Of a stretch of 12,515 nt of DNA, positions 1-7,153 are shown in pieces. How positions within the stretch are numbered: position 1 is the stretch's first letter; every line of letters begins with the position of its first letter. The notes beneath the pieces are model-generated. The model saw nothing but the letters and a program-made list of their open reading frames with translations. It searched no databases and was not told where the DNA came from. Made by a program: the position numbers and the translations under genes. The DNA comes from Hominenteromicrobium mulieris (lineage in GTDB: Bacteria > Bacillota > Clostridia > Oscillospirales > Acutalibacteraceae). The DNA lies in the NCBI RefSeq assembly GCF_020687165.1, contig NZ_JAJEQC010000024.1. One strand, given 5' to 3'.

Positions 1-13
1 GGGGTCTTTTTTT

Positions 14-51
14 AAACAAAACGCGCCCGCAGAAGATGACTCTGCGGGCGC
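14..51 (-). terminator. Intrinsic terminator of the TPR/zinc-finger gene
   Basis: A perfect 11-bp stem (23-33 with 41-51, GCGCCCGCAGA and its complement) encloses a 7-base loop. On the minus strand it is followed by GTTTTGTTT. It begins 6 bases after the minus-strand stop codon at 58-60, so it is well placed to end that transcript. Confidence 0.88.
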
Positions 52-57
52 TGGGTT

Positions 58-1956
58 TTAGTTTTCGTTTAAGGGGTTGGGGCCGGCGCCTACGTCGTAG
101 ATCTGGATATAGAACTGCGAATTGGAGACGAGGAGCATATAGGCGGGGTCGTAGCTGCGGATGGGATAGAGCGTATCGTAGGCTTTGCGCACCTCGCCGT
201 TTGCGAGCTGCTGTGCACCGAGACGGTAAGTCGCCTCCGTGACGCGGGAGGCGGCGTCGCCATAATCGCCGGCGGCCTTGAACTCCGCGATGGCGTTTTC
301 GTAATCGGCGTTGTTGTAATACTGCTCCGCTTTCAGCGCGTGGATGCGCAGAAGCTGCGTCGGGCAGTCTTCATATTCGCCGAGCTTTGCGAAAATTTCG
401 GTCGCCTTGTCGTACTCTCCGTCTTCGACGAGCTTTAATGCCTGCGCGTAGTAGGCGGCGTCAATCTTCGGTAGAAGGTCTTTATCGGTGACATACTCAA
501 AATAGGTAAGCGCTTTTTCTTCGTCGCCCTTTTCGTAGAACGCGATGCCTTTATCACAGAATGCGGCCTGCATTTTCTTATTCTGCTCCGCGTTGACTTC
601 TTTAAAATGCGCGGCGGCAGACTTTAAGTTATCCGCTTCGAGGGCCTTCATGCCGAGCTCATAGTGACAGGTCTCGATTTTTTCGGCGGCCTCCTTGTAA
701 TCCTTGAGGGGCTCAAGGAGATTTAACGCGTCTTCGTATGCGCCGCTTTCAAACGTCTTTACGGCACGGCGGTACTCGGCCTCGGTGATCCGATCTTTGC
801 TGTCTTCGTAATCTCCGAGGGCGGTGAAGGCTTCGATGGCTTCTGCGAATTTCTCGTTTTCGAGCAGGTCGCAGGCTTTTTTGTACTCTGCCTCCGTGAT
901 GCGGGCGGCGCTGTCGCTGTATCCGTCGAGCGCCGTAAACGCGGTGATGGCTTCGTCATACTTGCCGGCTTCGAGCAAGGCGGCGGCATCGTTATAGTGG
1001 TTCTGCGGGATGATGTAGACGATGAGCACCACGACGAACGCGGCGATGAGAACGGCGAGCGGAATGGAAATAGACAGGAAAATTTTGCGGTGGAGCCGCT
1101 TTTTGCGGGCAGCTTCCTCAGCGGCAGCCTTTTCCTCTGCCGCTTTGCGGGCGGCAACTTCGGCAGCGGCTTTTTCCTCTGCCGCTTTCTTTTCTGCGGC
1201 GATGCGGGCGGCCTCGGCCTTTTCAGCTTCAGCCTTGTTATAGGCTTCGAGGTTTTCTTTCAGCTTTTCTTCGTCTTCAAACAGTGCGTGCTGGGGCCCG
1301 TACTCGGCACCGCAGGCGGCACATTTTTCTTCATCTTTGTGGTTCACTTCACCGCAGGCGCACATCCAGAGGTCTTTGTATTCCTGCGGGACGAACTGCG
1401 CCGCAGCTTCTTTATCCTCTGCCATTTCGGTGAAATCGCGCTGATACTGTGCGCGGAGATCTTCGTCCTCCATGACGTCCGCGATTTTCGCCTGTTCGGG
1501 GAGATTTTCAAACAGCAGTGAGGCACTGCCGTTCCAGAACACGTCTTCGCCCTCGAACTGCACCTTCTTAATGGCGACGGAGAAGCTGTACGCGGCGTCA
1601 TCAACGTCGATCTCCTCGTCTGCGCCGAAGACCGCATCGCGGCCCAAAATAGGCACGAGATAGCGGCGGTCGCGCACGACGGCGAGCTCGTTTGTGGCTT
1701 TGTCGAAAATGTGGATATCGACATAAACGCTTGTCACGGCACGGGGGTCGATATTGCGGAATGCGAGACGCAGGAATGTGCGCGGGGAAGCCGCTTCTTC
1801 CTGCTCTGCGGGGAGAGCAACTTCCGCAGTTTCGGTCTCTTCCGCTTCGGCGGACGCGGTGGGCTCTTCACGGTACAGCGCGCCGCTTTGCAGCAAGACC
1901 GGGCAGAACTCTCTATATTGATTTTTCAGTTCAAAAAACGGCTCAAAATCAGCCAT
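58..1956 (-). CDS. Zinc-finger, coiled-coil, single-TM protein with extracytoplasmic TPR-like repeats
   Basis: 632 residues, function unknown. Residues 60-150 form a beta-rich domain (FLRLAFRNIDPRAVTSVYVD onward) of a type I associate with clostridial zinc-ribbon proteins. Residues 197-216 hold a four-cysteine finger (W197, C199, C201, N205, C212, C215) that resembles a RanBP2-type finger. Residues 225-287 are an Ala/Glu/Lys-rich likely coiled coil with AAEEKAAAE repeats. A basic KKRLHRK stretch precedes one hydrophobic segment (291-317). Residues 320-630 are degenerate TPR-like helical repeats marked by Y-x-D/E-A and RITEAEY units. The positive-inside rule puts the finger in the cytoplasm and the repeats outside, suggesting a membrane scaffold or sensor; this is inference. 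The ATG at 1954-1956 follows AAGGA at 1969-1973, 12 bases away. The same AAAGGACGG leader motif and spacing occur before the next zinc-ribbon gene at 2390-2950. Confidence 0.85.
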   Translation of the reverse strand: MADFEPFFELKNQYREFCPVLLQSGALYREEPTASAEAEETETAEVALPAEQEEAASPRTFLRLAFRNIDPRAVTSVYVDIHIFDKATNELAVVRDRRYLVPILGRDAVFGADEEIDVDDAAYSFSVAIKKVQFEGEDVFWNGSASLLFENLPEQAKIADVMEDEDLRAQYQRDFTEMAEDKEAAAQFVPQEYKDLWMCACGEVNHKDEEKCAACGAEYGPQHALFEDEEKLKENLEAYNKAEAEKAEAARIAAEKKAAEEKAAAEVAARKAAEEKAAAEEAARKKRLHRKIFLSISIPLAVLIAAFVVVLIVYIIPQNHYNDAAALLEAGKYDEAITAFTALDGYSDSAARITEAEYKKACDLLENEKFAEAIEAFTALGDYEDSKDRITEAEYRRAVKTFESGAYEDALNLLEPLKDYKEAAEKIETCHYELGMKALEADNLKSAAAHFKEVNAEQNKKMQAAFCDKGIAFYEKGDEEKALTYFEYVTDKDLLPKIDAAYYAQALKLVEDGEYDKATEIFAKLGEYEDCPTQLLRIHALKAEQYYNNADYENAIAEFKAAGDYGDAASRVTEATYRLGAQQLANGEVRKAYDTLYPIRSYDPAYMLLVSNSQFYIQIYDVGAGPNPLNEN

Positions 1957-2038
1957 AGTTTCTTTCCGTCCTTTTTATCTGCTTATCGTCGAGGTCGTTG
2001 TGGCTTCGACGGTTTTCATACAATACATACTTAGTTTA

Positions 2039-2066
2039 ATTATACCTGATTAGGGCGAAAAAGCAA
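2039..2066 (-). promoter_or_regulatory. Sigma-A-like promoter of the TPR/zinc-finger gene
   Basis: On the minus strand, TTGCTT (2061-2066), a 16-base spacer and TATAAT (2039-2044). The predicted start near 2032 leaves a leader of about 75 bases. That leader holds a possible 6-bp stem (CGTCGA at 1987-1992 with TCGACG at 2006-2011). No known riboswitch is recognised. Confidence 0.65.
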
Positions 2067-2138
2067 GGAAAAAGTGCATGGGTGGGGAGAAAGTTTTGGA
2101 CAAAAGAAAGGTGCTGTGAGGTTTGCTAGTGCAGTGTA

Positions 2139-2168
2139 TTAAAAAAGGGCGGCACAAAGCCGCCCTTT
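2139..2168 (-). terminator. Intrinsic terminator ending the zinc-ribbon membrane protein transcript
   Basis: A perfect 10-bp stem (2144-2153 with 2159-2168, AAAGGGCGGC and its complement) has a 5-base loop. On the minus strand it runs into six T (complement of 2141-2146). It lies about 220 bases after the stop codon at 2390, with hairpin array A between the two. Confidence 0.85.
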
Positions 2169-2169
2169 C

Positions 2170-2372
2170 AGGAAACCCATGCAACTGGGTTTCCTACGGC
2201 TAAACAGTCCACCGGACTGTTTAGCCTACCTTCCTAGTTTTTGCGAACGCAACAGGGTTTCGCCATTTGCAAATGGCGACCAAAGGTTTCTCCTTTGGAA
2301 TCCACAACCGAACGAGAAGTTCGGTTTCAACTTCTTTGAAAAAAGTTGGATCAAAAACTTTTAACCAAGGTT
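2170..2372. repeat. Hairpin array A: chain of at least seven short inverted repeats
   Basis: Stems in order: 2170-2179/2186-2195 (10 bp); 2198-2210/2214-2226 (13 bp); 2241-2245/2248-2252 (5 bp); palindrome 2261-2278 (CGCCATTTGCAAATGGCG, 10 bp with one flanking pair); 2280-2286/2292-2298 (7 bp); 2306-2313/2319-2326 (8 bp); a weaker 2328-2333/2343-2348. All but the last two abut or are separated by short linkers. The stretch 2257-2364 is repeated in reverse orientation at 9227-9313, and 2170-2300 has a diverged structural copy at 12374-12505. No repeat/spacer regularity of a CRISPR is seen. The array fills the 3' untranslated region of the minus-strand gene at 2390-2950. The rest of the 1957-2389 gap holds the terminator, the promoter of the gene to the left and, at about 2067-2138, nothing I recognise. 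Confidence 0.85.
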
Positions 2373-2389
2373 GCCGTCAGCTTGTTCTC

Positions 2390-2950
2390 TTACTTTAAGA
2401 ACGGCAGCTTGCCGATGATGGCGGCGTCCTTTGCTTTGCCGCTGCATACCTGGAAGAAGCAGATGATGCGCACGACGAAGAGAATTGCAATGCAGACAGC
2501 GCCGGCAATCGGCACAATGAACGTGAAAGCAAGCACAGCGGAAACGATGAGCAGCAGGGTGCTGACGATGTCGAGCTTCAACGCCTGACGGGAATGGAAC
2601 GCCGCGTATTTGCTCTGCGGTGCCGCAAGCAGTGCGATGATGATGCCGACGGTGCCGAGAATGTACGCTGCCATGGCGATGACCTTATTCTGGGAGACAT
2701 CCTCCGGGTCGAACTCTGCGGTGTGATCTGCCGGGTCATACGCAGGCTGCTGGGGATAGACCGGCTGCTGGTATACGGGCTGCTGCGGGTAAACCGGCGG
2801 CTGGGGCTGCTGCTCGGGTGCCTGCGGCTGTGCTGCCGGCTGCTCCGGGATCCGGGTGGGCTGCGCCTGTGCCGCTACGGGCGCACCGCAAGCTGCGCAG
2901 AAGGTGCCGTTTTCGGGGATCTGTGCTCCGCATTTTTCACAAAAAGCCAT
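2390..2950 (-). CDS. Zinc-ribbon membrane protein with Pro/Gln-rich linker
   Basis: 186 residues, function unknown. An N-terminal zinc ribbon has C4, C7, C18 and C21 (CEKCGAQ, then CAACGAP). Residues 30-71 are a flexible Pro/Gln/Tyr-rich linker with VYPQQP repeats. The C-terminal half is hydrophobic, with segments near 88-110, 124-142 and 145-168. It carries AFHSRQALKLD, reminiscent of the F-H-x-R-Q-A signature of DUF4870/Tic20-like small membrane proteins. The ribbon is probably cytoplasmic. ATG at 2948-2950; AAAGGA at 2963-2968 lies 12 bases upstream, within the same AAAGGACGG leader motif as the larger zinc-finger gene to its left. The two genes share orientation and architecture (zinc module plus membrane anchor) but have separate promoters and terminators, so they are related rather than one operon. 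The domain assignment is moderate; no reaction is implied. Confidence 0.85.
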   Translation of the reverse strand: MAFCEKCGAQIPENGTFCAACGAPVAAQAQPTRIPEQPAAQPQAPEQQPQPPVYPQQPVYQQPVYPQQPAYDPADHTAEFDPEDVSQNKVIAMAAYILGTVGIIIALLAAPQSKYAAFHSRQALKLDIVSTLLLIVSAVLAFTFIVPIAGAVCIAILFVVRIICFFQVCSGKAKDAAIIGKLPFLK

Positions 2951-3032
2951 AAATTTCTACCGTCCTTTCGCGCAGATACCCGCAGTCGACATGCCGCCGC
3001 TGTTTCGCCGCGCATTGATTTTTGTTATCTCC

Positions 3033-3061
3033 ATTATAGCGAATTTGATTTCGGTTGTAAA
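3033..3061 (-). promoter_or_regulatory. Near-consensus sigma-A promoter of the zinc-ribbon membrane protein gene
   Basis: On the minus strand, TTTACA (3056-3061), a 17-base spacer and a perfect TATAAT (3033-3038). The transcript would start near 3026, giving a leader of about 75 bases. This is one of the strongest promoters in the window by match. Confidence 0.78.
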
Positions 3062-3089
3062 TGCTTGTCAGGAAATTTTAAGAAAACGT

Positions 3090-3121
3090 CAGCCGCTCTT
3101 CCTATGTTCTGTCTGCGGCTG
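3090..3121 (-). terminator. Possible weak terminator after the AraC-type gene
   Basis: A 7-bp stem (CAGCCGC at 3090-3096 with GCGGCTG at 3115-3121) has an 18-base loop and is followed on the minus strand by ACGTTTTCTT. The long loop and interrupted T run make it weak. It is the only candidate between the araC-type stop at 3156 and the next promoter. Confidence 0.35.
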
Positions 3122-3155
3122 CGAAAGCGCGTGAAGCATACGCATTTTTCCAAAA

Positions 3156-3983
3156 TCAAGCCCGGCTTTTAAACTGCTGGGGTGAAAGGCCGGTTTGGGT
3201 TTTGAAGGCTTTGTAGAATGTGGAATAATCGGAAAAGCCGCACTCGCGGCCGGCTTCTACGGCAGGGATGCCTTCGCGCAGCATACGGCGGGCATGGGTG
3301 AGCCGAAGCGCCATGATGTAGGCGTACACGGTGGAATTGGTATATGCTTTAAAGTGGCGGTTTAAGTACGATTTGCTGACAAAGAACTCTGCGGCGATGT
3401 CTTCGAGCGTTAAAGGCTCGCTGAAATGCTCCGTGATATAGCGAATGACCTGCGGGATGACCTGTGTTTCATTGCGGTGCGTGGTATCGATAACGCCGTA
3501 GGAGCGGAAAATCGTCCACAGGTACAGCTCTACGGCGCCGGCGCAGAACTTAGGGTCGGTATCGTTTTTCTGCATATACAAGAGCTTTTTTAAGAGTGCC
3601 GTGACAAACACCGTTTCATCGCCGCGAAAAGGCACGCAGTATCCGTGCTCCCCCACCTTTTGCAGATTTTTTTGCAGGTCACCCGCGGGGCTGTCGATGC
3701 TTTGTAGGTACTGCGGGGTGATCCACAGCACCATGCGCTCGTAGGCGGCGTGCTCGTTTGCGATGACGGGGCGGTGCATTTTGCCGGCGGGAATAATGAG
3801 CAGATCGCCGGGACAAAGGTCGTAGACCTGATCTTCAATATAATACGTCACGCTGCCGTCCAAAAAGTAATAGAGCTCCAAAAAATCGTGCGCATGAAAC
3901 TCCATGGTGCGAAAATAGGGGTCTCGATTGTGTGAAAGCTGAAAATCTTGTCGCAGCATTTCGTCATTTTTACCTGTTTCCAC
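3156..3983 (-). CDS. AraC-family transcriptional regulator, divergent from the uronate operon
   Basis: About 275 residues. The N-terminal half is a cupin sugar-sensing domain (MEFHAHDFLELYYFLDGSVT, then a GDLLIIPAG turn and KMHRP). The last ~100 residues are a paired helix-turn-helix AraC/XylS domain, with AEFFVSKSYLNRHFKAY as the first helix-turn-helix and ECGFSDYSTFYKAFKTQTG plus LSPQQFK as the signature end. Size and layout match the family norm (~280). The start is uncertain: the GTG at 3981-3983 is preferred because AGAGG (3993-3997) lies 9 bases upstream. A GTG at 3990-3992 abuts that site too closely, and the ATG at 3957-3959 has poor spacing. It is transcribed away from uxaC across a 164-base gap containing both promoters and repeated TTTGCA motifs, so it very likely controls the operon in response to a uronate or related sugar. 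The ligand is inferred from context only. Confidence 0.88.
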   Translation of the reverse strand: METGKNDEMLRQDFQLSHNRDPYFRTMEFHAHDFLELYYFLDGSVTYYIEDQVYDLCPGDLLIIPAGKMHRPVIANEHAAYERMVLWITPQYLQSIDSPAGDLQKNLQKVGEHGYCVPFRGDETVFVTALLKKLLYMQKNDTDPKFCAGAVELYLWTIFRSYGVIDTTHRNETQVIPQVIRYITEHFSEPLTLEDIAAEFFVSKSYLNRHFKAYTNSTVYAYIMALRLTHARRMLREGIPAVEAGRECGFSDYSTFYKAFKTQTGLSPQQFKSRA

Positions 3984-4009
3984 GTTTTTCACCCTCTTTC
4001 TTTGGAGAA

Positions 4010-4038
4010 ATCATAGCACATTTTGCACCGATTTGCAA
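4010..4038 (-). promoter_or_regulatory. Promoter of the AraC-type regulator gene
   Basis: On the minus strand, TTGCAA (4033-4038), a 17-base spacer and TATGAT (4010-4015). This predicts a start near 4003 and a leader of only about 20 bases. The -35 box lies inside one of the TTTGCA/GCAATATAT repeats, so a regulator bound there could repress its own gene. Confidence 0.7.
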
Positions 4039-4076
4039 TATATGTGCCGCAATATATCATTTATTTTGCAATTCAT
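4021..4076. promoter_or_regulatory. Candidate AraC-type operator repeats between divergent promoters
   Basis: Direct repeats: TTTTGCA at 4021-4027, ATTTGCA at 4031-4037 and TTTTGCA at 4064-4070. Overlapping them, GCAATATAT occurs at 4035-4043 and 4049-4057, with GCAATTCAT at 4068-4076. The first two TTTGCA units are 10 bases apart (one helical turn). The third is next to the operon -10 box, where an activator would be expected to contact polymerase. Binding by the neighbouring AraC-type protein is inferred. Confidence 0.5.
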
Positions 4077-4081
4077 CGTGC

Positions 4082-4087
4082 TATACT
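4082..4087 (+). promoter_or_regulatory. -10 element of the uronate operon, without a good -35 box
   Basis: TATACT at 4082-4087 would start transcription near 4094, giving a ~54-base leader. At 17 bases upstream the hexamer is ATTTAT, far from TTGACA. A good -10 with a poor -35 is typical of activator-dependent promoters and fits control by the divergent AraC-type protein. Confidence 0.55.
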
Positions 4088-4147
4088 TACAGTAGCAGCG
4101 GTGGGGAAACTTTGCCTTTTTCTGCCGCCCGAAAGGAGTTTATTCAG

Positions 4148-5509
4148 ATGCGAAACGATCTGTTTTTGAAAAGCGATGTTGCTAAGAATTTATATGACGC
4201 GGTGCGCGACCTGCCGATCGTCGACTACCACTGCCATCTCTCGCCGAAGGAGATTTTGGAGGACAGGGAATTCCCGGATATTGCGCAGATCTGGCTGGGC
4301 GGCGACCACTACAAGTGGCGTTTGATGCGTGCCTGCGGCGTGCCGGAGGCGCTCATCACAGGCGACGCGGCGCCGCGTGAGAAGTTCCGCGCGTGGGCGG
4401 CGTGCCTCGAGACCGCGATGGGCAACCCGCTTTATGTGTGGTCACACATGGAGCTTTCGATGTTTTTCGGCATTGAAGACACACTGACAGCGGAAAGTGC
4501 GGACGATATTTTTGACCGCGCAAACGCGTATATCAGAGAACACCACCTCTCCCCGCGCAAACTGATGCTGCAAAGCCATGTGGAGCTTGTGGCGACAACG
4601 GACGACCCGGCAGATTCTTTGGAATACCACAAGGAAATTGCGAAGGAGAAGAACTTCCCGGTGCGCGTGGTGCCCTCGTTCCGCACGGACGCGGCGCTGA
4701 ACATTTGCCGCGCGAACTATCGCGACTACGCCTTGCACCTCGGCGAGGTGTGCAGTTTTAGTGTGGAGACGCTCGACGACCTGAAAACGGCGCTTTCAAA
4801 GCGGCTTGATTTCTTCTGCGAGAACGGCTGCCGCGTGAGCGATATCGGCATTGAGGGCTTCCCGAAGAAAGACAAAAGCTGCGATGCCGCGGAGACGTTT
4901 AAAAAGGCGCTGAAGGGAAAGACAATCCCGGAAAACGAGTTCCGTAATTTTCTATTTGAAATGTATGTGTATTTGGCGCACGAATACAAGGCGCATAATG
5001 TGACGATGCAGCTGCACCTGAACGTAAAGCGCAACGCATGCACGCGGCTGTTTGAGGCCGTGGGTCCGGACGCCGGCGGCGATTGCGTGGGCGACCCGAT
5101 CCCGGAGCACGAAGTTGCAGCGCTTTTGGACGCGATGGACCGCAGGGATTCTCTGCCGCACACGATTTTGTACACGCTGGAGCCTTCGATGTATATGGCG
5201 CTTGCGACGACGGCGGGCAGTTTTAAGGGCGTTGTGCCCGGCGCAGCGTGGTGGTTCTGTGACCACAAGCGCGGCATGGAGGAGCAGCTGAACATTATGG
5301 CGGAAACCGGCCACCTTGGGCAGTTTACCGGCATGCTGACGGACAGCCGCAGCTTCCTTTCCTATGCGCGCCACGATTATTTCCGCCGCGTGCTGTGCAA
5401 CAGGGTGGCGGAAGAGCTTATGGACGGCACGTTCCTCAGCGAAAAGGCGGCGCTGAAGCTGCTGACCGACCTTTGCGTGGAAAATAGCCGCAAGTTATTC
5501 AGCGAATAA
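4148..5509 (+). CDS. uxaC: Uronate isomerase (glucuronate/galacturonate isomerase)
   Basis: 453 residues, close to the family length of about 450-470. Uronate isomerases interconvert D-glucuronate and D-fructuronate, and D-galacturonate and D-tagaturonate, the first step of hexuronate breakdown in the cytoplasm. The protein has an amidohydrolase-like TIM barrel with the metal-site motif DYHCHLSP (H28, H30), then GGDHYKWRLMRACGV (51-65), WSHMELSMFFGI and the C-terminal ARHDYFRRVLCNRVAEE signature. The start is ATG 4148-4150 because AAAGGAG (4132-4138) lies 9 bases upstream. The frame stays open back to 3932, but that extension crosses the promoter and araC leader, has no family similarity and no ribosome site. 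It is the first gene of a five-gene operon; the next starts 30 bases after its stop. Family assignment is firm; preference for glucuronate is inferred from the downstream uxuB-like gene. Confidence 0.95.
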   Translation: MRNDLFLKSDVAKNLYDAVRDLPIVDYHCHLSPKEILEDREFPDIAQIWLGGDHYKWRLMRACGVPEALITGDAAPREKFRAWAACLETAMGNPLYVWSHMELSMFFGIEDTLTAESADDIFDRANAYIREHHLSPRKLMLQSHVELVATTDDPADSLEYHKEIAKEKNFPVRVVPSFRTDAALNICRANYRDYALHLGEVCSFSVETLDDLKTALSKRLDFFCENGCRVSDIGIEGFPKKDKSCDAAETFKKALKGKTIPENEFRNFLFEMYVYLAHEYKAHNVTMQLHLNVKRNACTRLFEAVGPDAGGDCVGDPIPEHEVAALLDAMDRRDSLPHTILYTLEPSMYMALATTAGSFKGVVPGAAWWFCDHKRGMEEQLNIMAETGHLGQFTGMLTDSRSFLSYARHDYFRRVLCNRVAEELMDGTFLSEKAALKLLTDLCVENSRKLFSE

Positions 5510-5539
5510 AAGTCACGTTATAATAAGGAGGAATTTCCT

Positions 5540-6355
5540 ATGAATATTGTCATTACCGGCGCGGGCGGCGTGCTTTGCAGCGCTTTTTCCCGCGCGCTTG
5601 CCGCAGACGGGCACAAAATCGCACTGCTTGACCTCAACTTGGAGGCTGCGGAGCGCGAGGCGGAGGGTATCCGCAAGGCGGGCGGTGAGGCCATTGCCGT
5701 GCAGGCGAATGTGCTGGACAAAGAGAGCCTGAAAAAAGCGCATGACGTTGTGCTGGAAGAATTCGGCCCGTGCGAGGTGCTCATCAACGGTGCGGGCGGC
5801 AACAACCCGAAGGGCACCACGACGAGCGAGTATTTCAGCAAAGAAGATATGCTGGACGAAAACGCGCGGTCGTTCTTTGACCTTGACCAGGACGGCGTTT
5901 CGTTCGTGTTCAACCTGAACTTTCTCGGCACGCTGCTGACGACGCAGGCATTTGCGACCGACATGCTGGAAACAGGCGGCTGCATTGTGAATATCTCCTC
6001 GATGAACGCGTTTACGCCACTGACGAAGATCCCGGCGTACAGCGGTGCCAAGGCAGCGGTCTCGAACTTCACGCAGTGGCTGGCGGTACACTTTGCAAAC
6101 TGCAACATCCGCGTGAACGCCATTGCGCCGGGCTTCTTTGCAACGAATCAGAACCGCACCTTGCTCTTTAACGAGGACGGCAGCCTGACCCCGCGCAGTC
6201 ACAAAATCATCTCGCAGACCCCGATGGGCCGCTTCGGCAAGCCTGAGGAGCTGCTCGGCACACTGCGCTTCCTCATCGACAATGACGCGTCCGGTTTTGT
6301 GACCGGCATCACAATCCCGGTGGACGGCGGTTTCTCCGCGTACTCCGGCGTATAA
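5540..6355 (+). CDS. uxuB: SDR-family oxidoreductase, probable D-mannonate oxidoreductase (fructuronate reductase)
   Basis: 271 residues, a classical short-chain dehydrogenase. The NAD(P)-binding turn is TGAGGVLC (6-13), D31 follows the second strand, NGAGG (83-87) replaces the usual NNAG, the catalytic residues are S153/S154, Y167 and K171 (YSGAK), and RVNAIAPGFF (191-200) is the cofactor-closing strand. The stretch ATNQNRTLLFNEDG, followed by TPMGRFGKPEELLG, is what I associate with the SDR-type D-mannonate oxidoreductases of Firmicutes (B. subtilis YjmF/UxuB), unlike the larger enterobacterial UxuB. It would reduce D-fructuronate made by UxaC to D-mannonate. AAGGAGG (5525-5531) precedes the ATG by 8 bases. 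Position directly after uxaC supports the role. The alternative is another ketose or uronate reductase of the same subfamily. Confidence 0.82.
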   Translation: MNIVITGAGGVLCSAFSRALAADGHKIALLDLNLEAAEREAEGIRKAGGEAIAVQANVLDKESLKKAHDVVLEEFGPCEVLINGAGGNNPKGTTTSEYFSKEDMLDENARSFFDLDQDGVSFVFNLNFLGTLLTTQAFATDMLETGGCIVNISSMNAFTPLTKIPAYSGAKAAVSNFTQWLAVHFANCNIRVNAIAPGFFATNQNRTLLFNEDGSLTPRSHKIISQTPMGRFGKPEELLGTLRFLIDNDASGFVTGITIPVDGGFSAYSGV

Positions 6356-6379
6356 TCTGACTTTTGGGAGGAATTTTTC

Positions 6380-7144
6380 ATGATCATCGGCGCACAGGGC
6401 TTCACCATCCGCGACTATGCGCAGAACGAAGCCGACTTTAGAGAGACGGCGAAAAAGCTGCACGACATCGGCTACAAGACTTTGCAGGTCTCTGCGTTTG
6501 GCGACATTGACCCGCATATCATCCGCGAGATTTGCGATGAAAACGGGCTTTCCATCATCATTACGCATACGAACCCGCAGCTCATTCTGGAGAACACCGA
6601 AAAGGTGATTGAGAACCACCGCATTTTCGGTACGAACCACGTGGGCATCGGCATGATGCCGCAGAAATACACGGGCTCGCTGGAAGGTATGCGCGCGTTT
6701 TTGAAGGATTTCGGCCCCGCTGCCGACAAGCTGCACGACGCGGGCATGAAGCTGCATTACCACAACCACGGCTTTGAATACGAGAAATTTGACGGCAAGT
6801 GCCTCATCGACCACATGGCGGAGGAGACCGACCCGGCAAAATGGGGCTTTATTCTGGACGTTTATTGGACGCAGTACGGTGGGCGCTCGCCACAGGTACA
6901 GATTGAAAAAATGGCGGGACGCATTGACGTCATCCACTTTAAGGACATGAAGATGCACGGCCACGAGCAGCGCTTTGCAGCCGTGATGGACGGCAACATG
7001 GACTTTAAGTCCATCATTGAGGCGTGCGAGAAGACAGGCATTCAATATGCAATGATCGAACAGGACAATTGCTACGACCGCAACCCGTTTGACGAGCTGA
7101 AGCTGAGCGCCGAAAACCTGCTTCGTGCCGGCTGCACGTTCTAA
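6380..7144 (+). CDS. Sugar phosphate isomerase/epimerase-like TIM-barrel protein (YHNHGFEY type)
   Basis: 254 residues with the xylose-isomerase-like (AP endonuclease 2) TIM-barrel fold. Likely divalent-metal ligands sit at strand ends: E133 in YHNHGFEY (127-134), D160 in ILDVYW, H186 in VIHFKDM and E227 in MIEQD. The family includes hydroxypyruvate isomerase, IolE-like inosose dehydratase, tagatose/allulose 3-epimerases and YcjR-type keto-glycoside epimerases, so the substrate cannot be read from the motifs. It is too short and lacks the length of mannonate dehydratase (UxuA, about 350). GGAGGAA (6367-6373) precedes the ATG, 24 bases after the previous stop. With the Gfo/Idh/MocA dehydrogenase two genes downstream it probably acts on an oxidised sugar or glycoside. 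No signal peptide, so cytoplasmic. Confidence 0.85.
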   Translation: MIIGAQGFTIRDYAQNEADFRETAKKLHDIGYKTLQVSAFGDIDPHIIREICDENGLSIIITHTNPQLILENTEKVIENHRIFGTNHVGIGMMPQKYTGSLEGMRAFLKDFGPAADKLHDAGMKLHYHNHGFEYEKFDGKCLIDHMAEETDPAKWGFILDVYWTQYGGRSPQVQIEKMAGRIDVIHFKDMKMHGHEQRFAAVMDGNMDFKSIIEACEKTGIQYAMIEQDNCYDRNPFDELKLSAENLLRAGCTF

Positions 7145-7153
7145 GGAGGGCAT

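Noticed and set aside
2179..2364. Short frame in array A sharing SPFANGDQR with a frame at 9252-9455 on the minus strand
   Set aside because: The shared peptide only reflects the repeated hairpin DNA. Both frames run through palindromes and terminators, and the differing hairpin content makes the proteins diverge at once.
3932..4147. 72-residue N-terminal extension of the uronate isomerase frame
   Set aside because: It overlaps the araC start and both promoters, lacks a ribosome site and has no family similarity; ATG 4148 has a good ribosome site and gives the usual protein length.
6380..7144. Mannonate dehydratase (uxuA) to complete the uronate pathway
   Set aside because: At 254 residues the protein is about 100 residues too short, and its YHNHGFEY metal site matches the isomerase/epimerase group instead.
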